In this document: positions 35,290-45,701 of the stretch, piece by piece
Position numbering within the stretch: position 1 is the stretch's first letter
Layout of the letters: each line of letters starts with the position of its first letter
NCBI GenBank assembly: GCA_028583605.1
Contig: CM053327.1
Span: forward strand, 15,487,629 to 15,551,628
DNA from: Dastarcus helophoroides
Lineage: Eukaryota > Arthropoda > Insecta > Coleoptera > Bothrideridae
Direction: 5' to 3'
Length of the DNA: 64,000 nt
The notes under the pieces: generated by a model
Databases searched by the model: none
The model's input: only the letters and a program-made list of their open reading frames with translations
What the model was told of the DNA's origin: nothing
Translations under genes and position numbers: made by a program

Positions 35290-35690
35290 AAACATCGTTT
35301 GGCGTCCCAACCGTGGGAAAATTTTAATGATGTCTTTGAGATTCTTTAAAAAATTTCGATCCTAAATTTGTAGCCAAATTTTATAATTTATGTCAGAGTT
35401 TCCAGAATAAATTAGACTTTTAAGTTCAATGACCAAATTTTTAAATTAAAATTAAAATTTCTAGTTTAAGAGGGAAATTTCATGATGAAAGTGTAGAAAT
35501 TAGAAAGAGAAATCAGATTACGAAAAAGGTCTACGAACGATTTTCAGGAATCGAATTTTGAATAAAAATCCAAAATTTTAAAACTTAAGTCAAAATTTTC
35601 CGGTTTAAATTTAAGATCCAAATTTAGAGAAAAAAGTGGTAATACCAGAATGAAAACTAAAATCTCGAGATTAAAATAAAAACTTTTCAT
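35290..35690. repeat. Degenerate A-rich repeat block
   Basis: Words such as AAATTTCGATCC, AAAATTTCTAG and CAAAATTTTCCGG. Reverse orientation of the T-rich blocks. Confidence 0.4.
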
Positions 35691-35700
35691 CACACTGGGA

Positions 35701-36048
35701 TTATTTTTATACACATTTATACAATCATTTATCTTTTAGAGTTTCTGTTGCATTTTTCGTCAGACCGATTGATTAAAGAAAACAAAATCGTAAAATATGT
35801 GCAATTATTTTCACACCAATTTCCAGGGTATGAAAATAATTATAGAATCAATTAATATCAATTAATAAGTTAAATTATTTTTATACACGTTGATACTATC
35901 ATTTATCTTTTAGAGTTTCTGTTGCATTTTCCCTCAGACCAGTTGATTAAAGAAAACAAAATCCTAGAATATGTGCAATTATTTTCACACCTATTTTCAG
36001 GGTATGAAAATAATTGTAGAATCAATTAATATCAATTAATACGTAAAA
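35701..36048 (+). repeat. Two tandem copies of a 174-bp unit
   Basis: Unit 35701-35874 is repeated at 35875-36048 with about 90% identity by eye. Shared words include TTTATCTTTTAGAGTTTCTG, ATGTGCAATTATTTTCACAC and ATCAATTAATATCAATTAAT. Non-coding. Confidence 0.85.
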
Positions 36049-36174
36049 TGAATTTCCTATTTAAAGTGACACTCTTATGAAGGTTCCGACAAGGTAGGTA
36101 TTGATGCCATATCTACGTGAAAGTGTGCCGGCCGGTCTGCAGTTTGCAGCTGAATGGGTGGTCATGATTTGATA

Positions 36175-36550
36175 AACGCATCTATGGAGCTATAATAAAA
36201 CATATTGAAAGAGCATAAATATAACCATCTTTATCTTTCTTTACAGAATTTTAATAAGGTGCTTGCTCTTTACACGTTATAGCAGACCAAAAGGGTGTAC
36301 TGGCCAACCCCAGTATAGGAATTTGTGCTGTGTACTGTATTTGACACAAATAATGAGGTTAATTAACGCATCTGTGGAGCTATAATAAAACATATTGTAA
36401 GAGTATAAATATAACCATCTTTATCTTTCCTTACAGAATTTTAATAAAGTGCTTGTTCTTTACACGTTATAGCAGACCAAAAGGGTGTACTGGCCAACCC
36501 TAGTATAAGAATTTGTGCTGTGTGCTGTATTTGACACAAATAATGACGTT
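36175..36550 (+). repeat. Two tandem copies of a ~190-bp unit with exon-like core
   Basis: AACGCATCTATGGAGC at 36175 recurs as AACGCATCTGTGGAGC at 36365. The units are about 94% identical. Each contains a good splice acceptor (TTTATCTTTCTTTACAG or its C variant), then a short segment that reads ADQKGVLANPSIGI in one frame, similar to part of the minus-strand exon at 35036-35277. The duplication therefore covers an intron-exon boundary of a related gene in inverse orientation. Confidence 0.8.
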
Positions 36551-36984
36551 ATGTCCACAGTGTTTGTCTCATAGTCAAAAGTGACGTCGTGGTGTCAAAA
36601 AATGTTTTTAAAAGTCAAAAATTTTATTTATTTAAATAATAATTTAACTATTTTTCAAACTATGTGAGTGACTAAGCACATGTAAGTTTTATTATAAGTA
36701 ATTTAATTCTGAAAGAGGTAGTAGCCCCAGAGTAGTTGTTGCTTGTGGATTTGTAGTTCCATATTTAAATCATTACTACAATTTTCCAGGAGTATTTGCT
36801 TTGCATCAGACGTTGTTTATTCATGACTCAATATAATGTTTCAAATATGTACTTCCGATTTCTTAAATCTACTTTATTTGTTATCCTTCTTCCACACGAG
36901 TTCTAATTAAAACGAAACATTGATGTTCAATGCTACAACCAATTTCACATTTTTTTATATCTTTATTAATAAAATGAAGTTATA

Positions 36985-37123
36985 AAATTTGTATTAGTGA
37001 TTGTGTAAGGAATTCTCTGGAAACATTTGATGATGAGAAGCTACTGCGAGAATGAATCATAGGACAGATAAACGCTCCAGACATTTCCACAAGCAATAAT
37101 CTTATTGGTACGGAGATCCTTCT
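36985..37123 (+). repeat. Dispersed repeat, copy 1 (second copy at 51968-52112)
   Basis: Words TTTTATTAGTGATT-like, GAAACATTTGATAAT-like, GAGAATGAATCATA, CAGATAAACGCTCCAGA and AGCAATAAT occur in the same order in both places. About 75-80% similar. Class unknown. Confidence 0.6.
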
Positions 37124-39468
37124 AGATCTTCAATTATTAATTTATGTGTTCAAATCATCTAATTAAGCGGAATTGGTAATTGAAAATTATGCCACTTGAA
37201 GACTTAAAAATAAAAGGAAGTAGGAAAACCAATCTTATATAAGTTTCACCTGATTTGATGCACAACGTATTTTATTTCAAAAAACAACCGTCTTGCTATT
37301 AAAGACGGATTCTAAATTAGTTATAAACAGATAAATTTATAATGGACGACCTGCTTGCAGCTTCAGAAGGTAGATTAATAAAATTTCCATGTATTGCTAA
37401 ACCAAATAAAACATTTTCATTAGCCCTGGATTGAAATATTTCCAGATTAAATTAGTTAAATATTAATTTAACGCTAGGACATTAGTTGGTGCAATCTTCA
37501 TTCCTAAAGTAATGAGTATGTGTTATAATAGAAATCTTTGTGCTGATTTTCCACTTAATTTAATACAGCGAATCCCTTCGGGATTTCCCAGCTGACACTC
37601 CGTTAAAGGGGGAAGAAACAAGGACAGAATGACATGTTTGCACAAGCCTAGGCTTTTAACCGATACACTTTGTTGAAAGCAGCAATTAAGCCCTTTTCTC
37701 AAACACTGATTACACATTACACTTAAAACACCTTTTAAATTGTTTACACATCCATCGATTTTTCTTTCAACGAAGTTTTAATTTCAGTCGGATTTGCCGA
37801 GAGAAAATCAGCACACATTTTTGCTTGGAACCGCAAAATTCATACAGACGGCTGATTTATTAATTATATGTTGCTTTTACACTAAATAGTTGACACGGAT
37901 TGAACAATTTATATTGCTATACATTTTTTTGTTAACTACACTTGGAATATAGAGTCTAAAATTTTAAAGCATCTGTGAACTATATGAAGTTTTTCTCGCA
38001 ATTACAAACCCATTTATGTAAAACATTTATATGAAATTATTGATTGCTTTTAATTCTAAATGGCATTTTCGTTAGGTGAATATAACGGCGAAAAAGGGTC
38101 CAAAACGAGTAAAGCATAAATTAATAAAAACCAATTTATGGGGCCATATTCGGGCATATTCGGGATATTCGGGATATTTCCAAATCCGTGCGAGTTATTG
38201 AAATGAATAGCATCGTGATGGTACGCGGGCCGCATCGATGGTAATAATTCGCCCCCAAGTGCTGTTTCGAAGCGCAATTGCAGACCTTGCGTCCTGGGAG
38301 CTATAACTATTCAAAACGTTCCCTCTATCCTTAATAATATGTTTCATCATCTTCTATATCCCCCAAATGCGGTGCCCATAATAATTGAAAATGCATATAT
38401 GTATTTTTGCTACGCTCTTGGTAGCCTTGTGCGTTTCTGCTATTATCACAGAAAAGTGTGCTGTCATTTGAATTTATTCTGTGAATTTAAAACATAATAC
38501 AGTTTACTGCTAGCAAAAACATGTAGATATATTGAGTTATATAAGAAAACCTCTTAGTTTCGACGAGTTAGTCCAAAGTATAAACTCATTTCCATAAAAA
38601 AAGAAACAATATGAAGCACTAATTGCATGAGTTACCTAAAGAATACTCCATCAACAAGAAATACATTATTATTTTTATTTGTAGTTGAGCAGCTCACTGA
38701 CTTTTTATAGAAATTTGGTAGAAAACATGAACATTTCAGTAATTAATGTGTTCATATATGTATATGTATATAATGTCTGAAATTGTTTGATAATACCAAT
38801 ACGTAGTTCATGTAGTAATCATGATAGATTAATATCTAAATTTTAAATCAATCAATGTTAAAGCCGGGTGTCAATTATGTTACGCACTTAACAATATACC
38901 AAGTATAGAAACTCAAGAAACGGTATTCTAATATTCGTTTTATTTTTGCAGGTGAGTGGTCGTTGTCGAGCGCCAGCTGTGTCTGCAATGAAGTGTACAT
39001 TGTCGCCTTTGGAACGAAGCTGACAAAGTGATTTCATAAAGGTACTCCAATTATATTTTCCCAGACTACATGCTCTTTACATAATGCACAGCACACGCCA
39101 CGTTTTCCAAATACCTTGACTTGTCAACGTCGCATATATTACTTCACATGAATTGCCTTTAAAAACTAGTTCCGACATATTTTTAATCTTCAGAAGTACA
39201 TGATAATCAGCATATCATGGGGACATAATACAATTTTAGAAGAGAAGCAGTTGGGAAGTGTATAATGAGTATTTCGACAATTTGGTGGATACACGGGGAA
39301 TTCACTTATAATTTTCAATGATTTAGAAGCAATAATTCCATTTATTCATATACTGTAATATCTTGTATGTGTTCTTCAACTTGAACAAAAATGCTCCTAT
39401 AAACATGTTCAATTATGGAAATTATGCAAATACAAATAGTTTAATTACTGCGTAAATAAGTACTACGT
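37124..39468. other. No recognisable gene
   Basis: AT-rich sequence. A short GC-richer segment at 38953-39040, after TTTTATTTTTGCAG, might be a small exon but carries stops. No transposon ends were identified. Confidence 0.3.
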
Positions 39469-39856
39469 ACGTGATAAAGTTAACAAAAATGGTTTTTATA
39501 TATAACTTTATTTTCTTAAATGGCACCATAATGGTATCCTGGTACCACGAAAAAGTGAAATTAATGACAAATATTGAAATACAAATCTTGTCCCCTGAAA
39601 CCAAGAAAGATTAAAAAACACAACAGGGGTTGCTCTCACGCGATACAGTATCTCTCTGAAGATGATAGCTTGGCTATCGAAACGCGATAGAGCAACCTCT
39701 GTTGTGTTTTTTAATTTTTCTTGGTTTCAGGGGACAAGATTTGTATTTCAAGATTGGCCATTAATTTTACTTTTTCGTGGTACCAGAATACCATTATGGT
39801 GCCATTTAAGAAAATGAAGTTATATATAAAAACCATTTTTGCTAACTTTATCACGT
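39469..39856. repeat. 388-bp near-perfect palindrome (nested MITEs)
   Basis: The two halves are inverse copies from ACGTGATAAAGT at 39469 to ACTTTATCACGT at 39856. The outer arms (about 100 bp each, with GGCACCATAATGGTATYCTGG and TACCACGAAAAAGTGAAATT words) surround an inner inverted-repeat element at 39574-39751. The whole can fold into one long hairpin. Confidence 0.85.
39574..39751. mobile_element. MITE with inverted ends, copy 2 (178 bp)
   Basis: Same family as 23997-24561: ends TTGAAATACAAATCTTGTCC and the exact inverse, arms of about 60 bp, and the shared word GCTTGGCTATCGAAACGCG. It sits almost exactly at the centre of the larger palindrome. Confidence 0.75.
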
Positions 39857-39859
39857 GAT

Positions 39860-40843
39860 AAAAGAATGAAATATTTCTTTTTCACGAAATTTGATTTTTG
39901 TATCGTTAATGTGGTCCATTAGAACTAATTATAATTAGTCATAGCCTTCTAGGATGAAAGATAAAGTAGGACCAAGAAAATTTTTATTCTTTAAAAATCA
40001 CTTATTCTAGGTGTATTTAGAAAATTCAGAAAATGTAATAATATACAAGCTGTTCTATTTAAACATCAAAAGTTGATATCAATTTTACCGAAAGTGACAT
40101 TAGTAAAAATGTCGTTTTTATGTCAAAATTTGACATTTTATAAGTACATCAAGTGTAGCAAATTTGAAAATTGTACCTTCATAAATAAAGAAAAAAAAAG
40201 GTGGTGTACCATGATCCTGTTATATCCGATGTACATATTTTATAGTTAAAAATATTTCTTTTAAATCCCATAATATATCTACTTTAAAACTAATTATTAT
40301 TTGTGAATCCTGATAAAATTAAAATAATGGAATTTGCCGATAACGCAAATTGTATTATCCGAAAGGAGCGCATTGACATTTCTAACCCTATTAGCAGAGG
40401 CTAGAAGTTTCATTAGAGAGATTATGAGGCCATAAGATGGAAGTAAAAGGTAATAATCCGGTAAAGTAATTGAAGCATCAAATTCAGTTTATCATTTCTT
40501 TCAGCCCAATAAGCAGTTCCGATAACCGTGACCTTAAATACGGCTTTAATACGGTTCGTTTGGCACGCAAGATTCTACCAAAAGCACGCCATATAGACGT
40601 ATAAAAGGATATCATTATTAACGTAATTGGAGCTTAAATTTACCCATGAATTTAGTTCTTTCATAAAAGAAAAATTCATATATTTTTCGGCAATTCTTAT
40701 TGCTGCCAAAAAAACTTAAGCAAACATATGATCTTTAAGAAAATAAAATTAAGGAATAAAATTTATAATAAAAATTTAATACATTCCTTTAGATTACTGT
40801 GCACAAGTTATACTGTTAAATCGAAATATAGCACTAAAAAATA
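39860..40843. other. No recognisable gene
   Basis: AT-rich, no coding frame of interest. A short purine run (AAAGAAAAAAAAAGG) lies near 40190. Confidence 0.3.
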
Positions 40844-40847
40844 TGTA

Positions 40848-42255
40848 CAGGGTGTCCCATTTTCGGTACTTTTCGAGGGTATTGGAGCTATTAATAAAGA
40901 TAGAGTGTTGCGATTTTCACTTCACTATCCTACGTTTTGATAAAATAAAGGATTCCTGTCTCAAATTTGTCATGACTGTCTTAGTTTTTAAGCTACAGGC
41001 TAATTTTGAAAATCTTTACTTTTTGAACATTCCTCGCATTTCCGTTATGCCTTATATTAAAAATATAGAAACTGATCTTGCTAGAGTTTTTTATGTTAAG
41101 TTTAGTAGCTTAGTCATTTTTTTTTTCTAGAAAGTCAATGTTTTGAGATATTAACCAAAATTATTTTTTTTTATGGAACAGCCTGTATATTATTTTTTAT
41201 ATTGATTAAGTGTAATGTGAGCCTTTTAAAAATATATAGTTGTTGACGTTTATTTTAAAAAACAATTTGAAAATCCAATACTTTTATAATTTATACTTTA
41301 CTTACAGCAGTAGGATATGACCAATTTATTAGAAACAAATGCAAAATTCAGAATTATTCCAAAAATTCAACCCTTCAAAAATTACTTCATTTTTTTTATA
41401 TTTTTAGTTATGTATTAAATATTATTGGTATTTATATTTTTTCAGAATTCTTTGAGCCTTAAATCTTGTTATACCAACACCTTTGTCTATTTTTCAACGA
41501 GATGAGCAAGTTGATGATTCTGTATACCGTAACACTTTTATTTCCTTTTTTCTTCATGTTGCTGAACTTCGTAAAGAATTGGTTTGGAGTACCGAATCAT
41601 TCGGCAATTTTGAAAATAATCTTCAAAAAATTTCAGCTTGTTTTTATTAGATAAAGCTTTTGTGTTTTTACGATAAAATGAAATATGCAATATTGATTAA
41701 GTTTTAATACAGAATTGAAAATATTGAAATCTACTTCTGGAGAGTTTAACTCTTTGAATAATTATTAATTTTGCCTTTATTTCTAGCAAATTAGTCATAG
41801 CCTACTGCTATAAATTATAAAAATATCGAATTTTGAGCTTATTTTTGAAAATAAACCTTAACAACTATATATCTTTTAAAAGCCCAAACTATGCTTAATC
41901 AGCACAAAAAATAATATATAGGGTATTCGATTTAAAAAATATAACTTTGGTTAATATCTCAAAAATTTTACTTTTTAGAAAAACATTCACTACGCCATTG
42001 AACATGTAAACATGTGTAACAAGATCAGTTTTTACCTTTTTGATGTAAGTAGATATAACGGAGATACAAGGCATGGCTAAAAAGTGAAAATTGTCAAAAT
42101 CACCCTGTAGCTTTAAAACTAAAACAGCTATGACAAATTTGAGGCTGGAATTTTTCATTTCATCAAAAAGTAGTACGCTAAAATGAAAATCCTAACATCC
42201 TATCTTTAATAATAAGTCCAATACCCCCAAAAAGTGTCGAAAATGGGACAGCCTG
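40848..42255. mobile_element. TA-flanked palindromic element (1.4 kb), CAGGGTGTCCC ends
   Basis: Flanked by TA at 40846-40847 and 42256-42257. Left end CAGGGTGTCCCATTTTCGG, right end the inverse with small changes (GGGACAGCCTG). Inverted similarity continues for about 510 bp on each side (for example TATATAGTTGTT near 41232 pairs with AACAACTATATA near 41860), leaving a central loop of roughly 380 bp. No transposase. This long-armed MITE form with CAGGGTGT-type ends recurs at 46285-47665 and 58618-60392. Confidence 0.82.
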
Positions 42256-42872
42256 TACAGTGTGAGTTATCAAGTGTGATCACCAATTTTTCGGACATAT
42301 AAAGTCGATTTCGTAATAAAATATTATGTGGTCATTAAATGGGGCGTAGTGGTCTACTAATCGCACATATTCGTTTATATACAGACTGATTCATTTCGCA
42401 GTACCAGAAGGTATCAACATTTTTCTAAATAGTAATACGTATTTTGTTTCCAGGCCACATAAAAGTGTGTTTAAAGAGCTTTTCAAAAATAGAATATACT
42501 TGATACCTATTCTGAATGGTTATTTAAATATAACCTGTTAAATCTGAGAAAACATTGCAACTATACATTTGGGCCAAATTGTGTAAAAATGACCAAAGTG
42601 CTTTGGAAAAAATTATAATATCAAATTGCGAACAACTTGGATGAATTTAAGAATAAAATATCGTGGAAATTGATAATATTAATATTAATAACTGGTCAAC
42701 AAAATTGAAGTTTTATCACGTCACATGAACTTTTTTTGTGTTTTTTAATAGTGTTAGTTGTTGTCAGTTAATAGAAGCACGACATTTATTTGTTAGATGT
42801 TTCCAAAATGATGGATCTCCAGAAATATAACAAAAATGTACATTAGGAAATTATAATCTTTGTTTTTCTAGA

Positions 42873-43170
42873 TTATTTAGCTTTTAGTTGGTCCCTCTTG
42901 ATCAAGCAGTAGTAGTCAGTCAACATCTTTGAGCTTAATCTGCCCTGATAAAATTTTTCCATCATTGGAATGTCCGCATGAAACCTTTATCAGTTTTTAT
43001 CACTTAGTCCCCCAGAGCCTTCTAATTCGTAGGAATAAAGTCAAGATATGTGTCTAAAAAATGAATCTTGATCCCCATATTGCAACCCAAAGTTTTATAC
43101 TCCAGTAAAAGTTTTTTAACCAAATATCTATAGATATCACTCTTCTGGTAAACCAAAATATTTTCAGTTA
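42873..43170 (-). pseudogene. Remnant of an uncharacterised insect protein (GRW-like C-terminal motif)
   Basis: Minus strand reads LLLEYKTLGCNMGIKIHFLD then TYLDFIPTN. After stops and a frameshift near 43000, FHADIPMMEKFYQGRLSSK then MLTDYYCLIKRDQLKAK ends with TAA at 42873. From memory this matches the C-terminal pattern of large uncharacterised proteins widespread in insect genomes (HFLDSHLDYFPENLG, then FHQDI, YQGRW, MMADYCW, KRD). These behave like mobile-element genes, but their class is not known to me. At least two stops and one frameshift are present, so it is non-functional. It lies inside the inverted-repeat element 42258-44444. Confidence 0.6.
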
Positions 43171-43241
43171 AATTTTTTCAAACATTTAATTTTTCTTTAA
43201 ACAATGAGTCTTTTTATCTAATTTTCTTAATTTAAGGTTCA

Positions 43242-43262
43242 ACTACTACTACTACTACTACT
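43242..43262 (+). repeat. (ACT)7 microsatellite
   Basis: Seven perfect ACT triplets inside the loop region of the 42258-44444 element. Confidence 0.95.
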
Positions 43263-44444
43263 TATTCACTCATTCTAGGAAATTTTTCTTTGAAGTATAA
43301 ACATCCATTTTTATTGGGATCCATCCCATAAAGAAAATTTTTAGTAAGCCTAATTTGATATGAATTAGTGGTAGAAATATACTAGAGAGCTTTACACTTG
43401 TAAATGCTTTACAGTTTTCTATTTACAAATTAAAGATCCACGTGTAGGACAAACTTTCTCCTAATTATGATTTTTTCGGTCCCGGGTGTCCCATTTATAT
43501 AAAATATTTTAGTGATAAAGAAAACTTCAAATGAAGAATTCATATGATCGTGATATTATCTTTTATTTCTGATAAAATTTTTTAAGATGTAAATAATATA
43601 TGGACGTAAATAAAAACGAACAGTATTTGGGAAGACTACATTTCTAAAATTACATTTTACCTTGTCACAAGAAGACGGGGAATGATGGAAAAGAAATAAG
43701 TATGGTTTCATGATGGGGGTAGGCAGTCCAAATATAATTACCTGCCAGAGTTCGTGTGACAAAATCAGTTTTGAACAGTGTAATCATTATGAGACTACAT
43801 TCTACACACTTTATGAGCAGATAATTAGGAGGCTAAATTTAGGCATTAATAAAGATGGTGGCCTCATAGAACTTTTATTGCAATTTTTTCTTTAATATTA
43901 ACTAATAAAATTTACAAATAAATAATTTTGGTAATATTAGGTTAAAGTAATAAAATCATTTTACATTTCACTTTACTATTTTTAATCAGTGCGTTGGTAA
44001 CTTTGATTTTGTATTGTTATTACTATTAATATAAGGCCAATTCTAAACTACAAGCCTTTTCAACAAAATTTGGAATATACATATATGTCACATGTTTCAA
44101 TTCTTTTAAAGGGCACTTGCCGTCTTTATACAAAAAACTATGTATCATTTTTTCACAAATTTAATAGGCTATAATGAACTAACCGTTCAAAACACATATA
44201 TAAATTATTTCACATTTTTGGAAAGGTCTGTAAACTCACTTTTCAGTGGTGTGAAAAAAAATCGTTTTTCTATTTAAAAAAATGTTGATATTTTGTGGTA
44301 CTGGGAAATGGATCAGCCTGAATATAAACAAACAAGTCCAATTTATAGGCCACCGCGTGTCATTTATTGGCTATATAAAGTTCTTTTATGAAATTGACTT
44401 CATAAGGTCGAAAAATAGGTGAGCCCTCTTGGTGACTCACACTG

Positions 44445-45543
44445 GGCCACATTATTTTGTATATTTAACAGATTATCAATCCTTAACAGAAAGTTACTGA
44501 AAATGTGGAATTGTGAAAGGAATAGCTGGCGAGGAAAAAGCCAATAAAACATTAATAGAAATACCAATACTTCGCAAAGAAGATACAGAGAATAACATTC
44601 TTTATTATGACAGTTCGATTTTGCAGCATCAAATTTATCACAATTGTGCATAATAATACGAGGGAAAAGATACAAAAATTGTTGCAGACCAGTGAACTGC
44701 TTTAAAATGTAATAAGTTAAGGAGCAAAAAGCAGCATTCCTATGAAATTTATTGAAAACTACTACAATAAAGCGATGTTAGGAATACTAATATCAAAATA
44801 TTTTTTATTTTACAGAAATGTTAGAACTGCGACAATAAGACTTCCAGTAGATGTTTTTTATACCTACAGAGAAAATTTTAATAACATTTTAAATAACATG
44901 AAACTACGCAGAAATAATCGACGTATTTTTGAGTATCTACTTTAGAGAAGAGGTAATATATGGTTGATTTCAGAATAATTTGTGCTGTCGTACCTAAATT
45001 GACAAAATGGAATACTTAAATAATCATCTCGGTGTCCATCTGTCCGTCCGTCTGTCTGTCACAGTTTGGCGGCTCATTTAATATAAACTTGTTTGTAACT
45101 ATTGCAGGTATTTCAGTCACAATGCCGTTATTTTAATTTGAAATGTAAAATAAAATTATGAATTTTCCCTAACAAGGCGCTACTGATTCGCAACAAACTT
45201 TCAATAAATATTATTTACGATTTCATATACTAACGTTAGCGGCAGAGATTTTTGTCGAACTAATGGAAAACAAATTTTTACGTGATATGATTTTCATACA
45301 CTTGCAACAAATATAAAAAATAATTGCGTTTGTTTTACATTTTTAGTTTCTCTAACCAAACGGTGTGGCGAAAAATAAAACAAAAATTATAAAAAACTAA
45401 ATAGTGAAAAATTGTATGTAAATAATTAACTGGTTTGACAAAAACTGAAACAGAAATTCTAATGAATAAATAAATATCAAAATGAATGCTCAGTGCTGAC
45501 TATTACATTTTGAAGCATATTAAACATATTTCGGTAGTAGGGT
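44445..45543. other. No recognised gene; weak exon candidate and a TCTG/TCCG repeat
   Basis: An open frame at 44816-44945 follows a good acceptor (TTTTTTATTTTACAG) and ends in TAG, but resembles nothing known. A short simple repeat of CTGT and CCGT words lies at 45034-45061. Confidence 0.3.
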
Positions 45544-45701
45544 CACAAAATAAATAACAACCAGAAGGCTAACTCTTATTATGTGACGGCATGAGTTCCC
45601 GTGACCTTCAAGCCCGTCTGTATTGAAAATCTATGTTGAAAGTGCCAGTGCAGTGGAGGATGGCAAGGTCCGAGATTTTAAAAGAATCGAGTCCGGTTAT
45701 A

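Larger units (their letters stand above)
42258..44444. mobile_element. Long inverted-repeat element (2.2 kb) carrying a gene remnant
   Basis: Starts CAGTGTGAGTTATCAAG immediately after the TA that ends the previous element. The inverse of its right end reads CAGTGTGAGTCACCAAG. The arms match inward through ATTTTTCG, AAGTCRATTTC, TAAATGG and GCAGTACC-like words for at least 200 bp. No TA is seen after 44444, so the right target site has changed or was lost. The interior has a minus-strand protein remnant at 42873-43170. Confidence 0.72.

Noticed and set aside
38953..39040. GC-richer segment after TTTTATTTTTGCAG, possible small exon
   Set aside because: Frames contain stops and the AG is also part of a donor-like GTGAGT, so the site is ambiguous.
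44816..44945. Open frame after a strong splice acceptor
   Set aside because: Composition is AT-driven, there is no recognisable motif, and no partner exon was found. Kept only as a mention.
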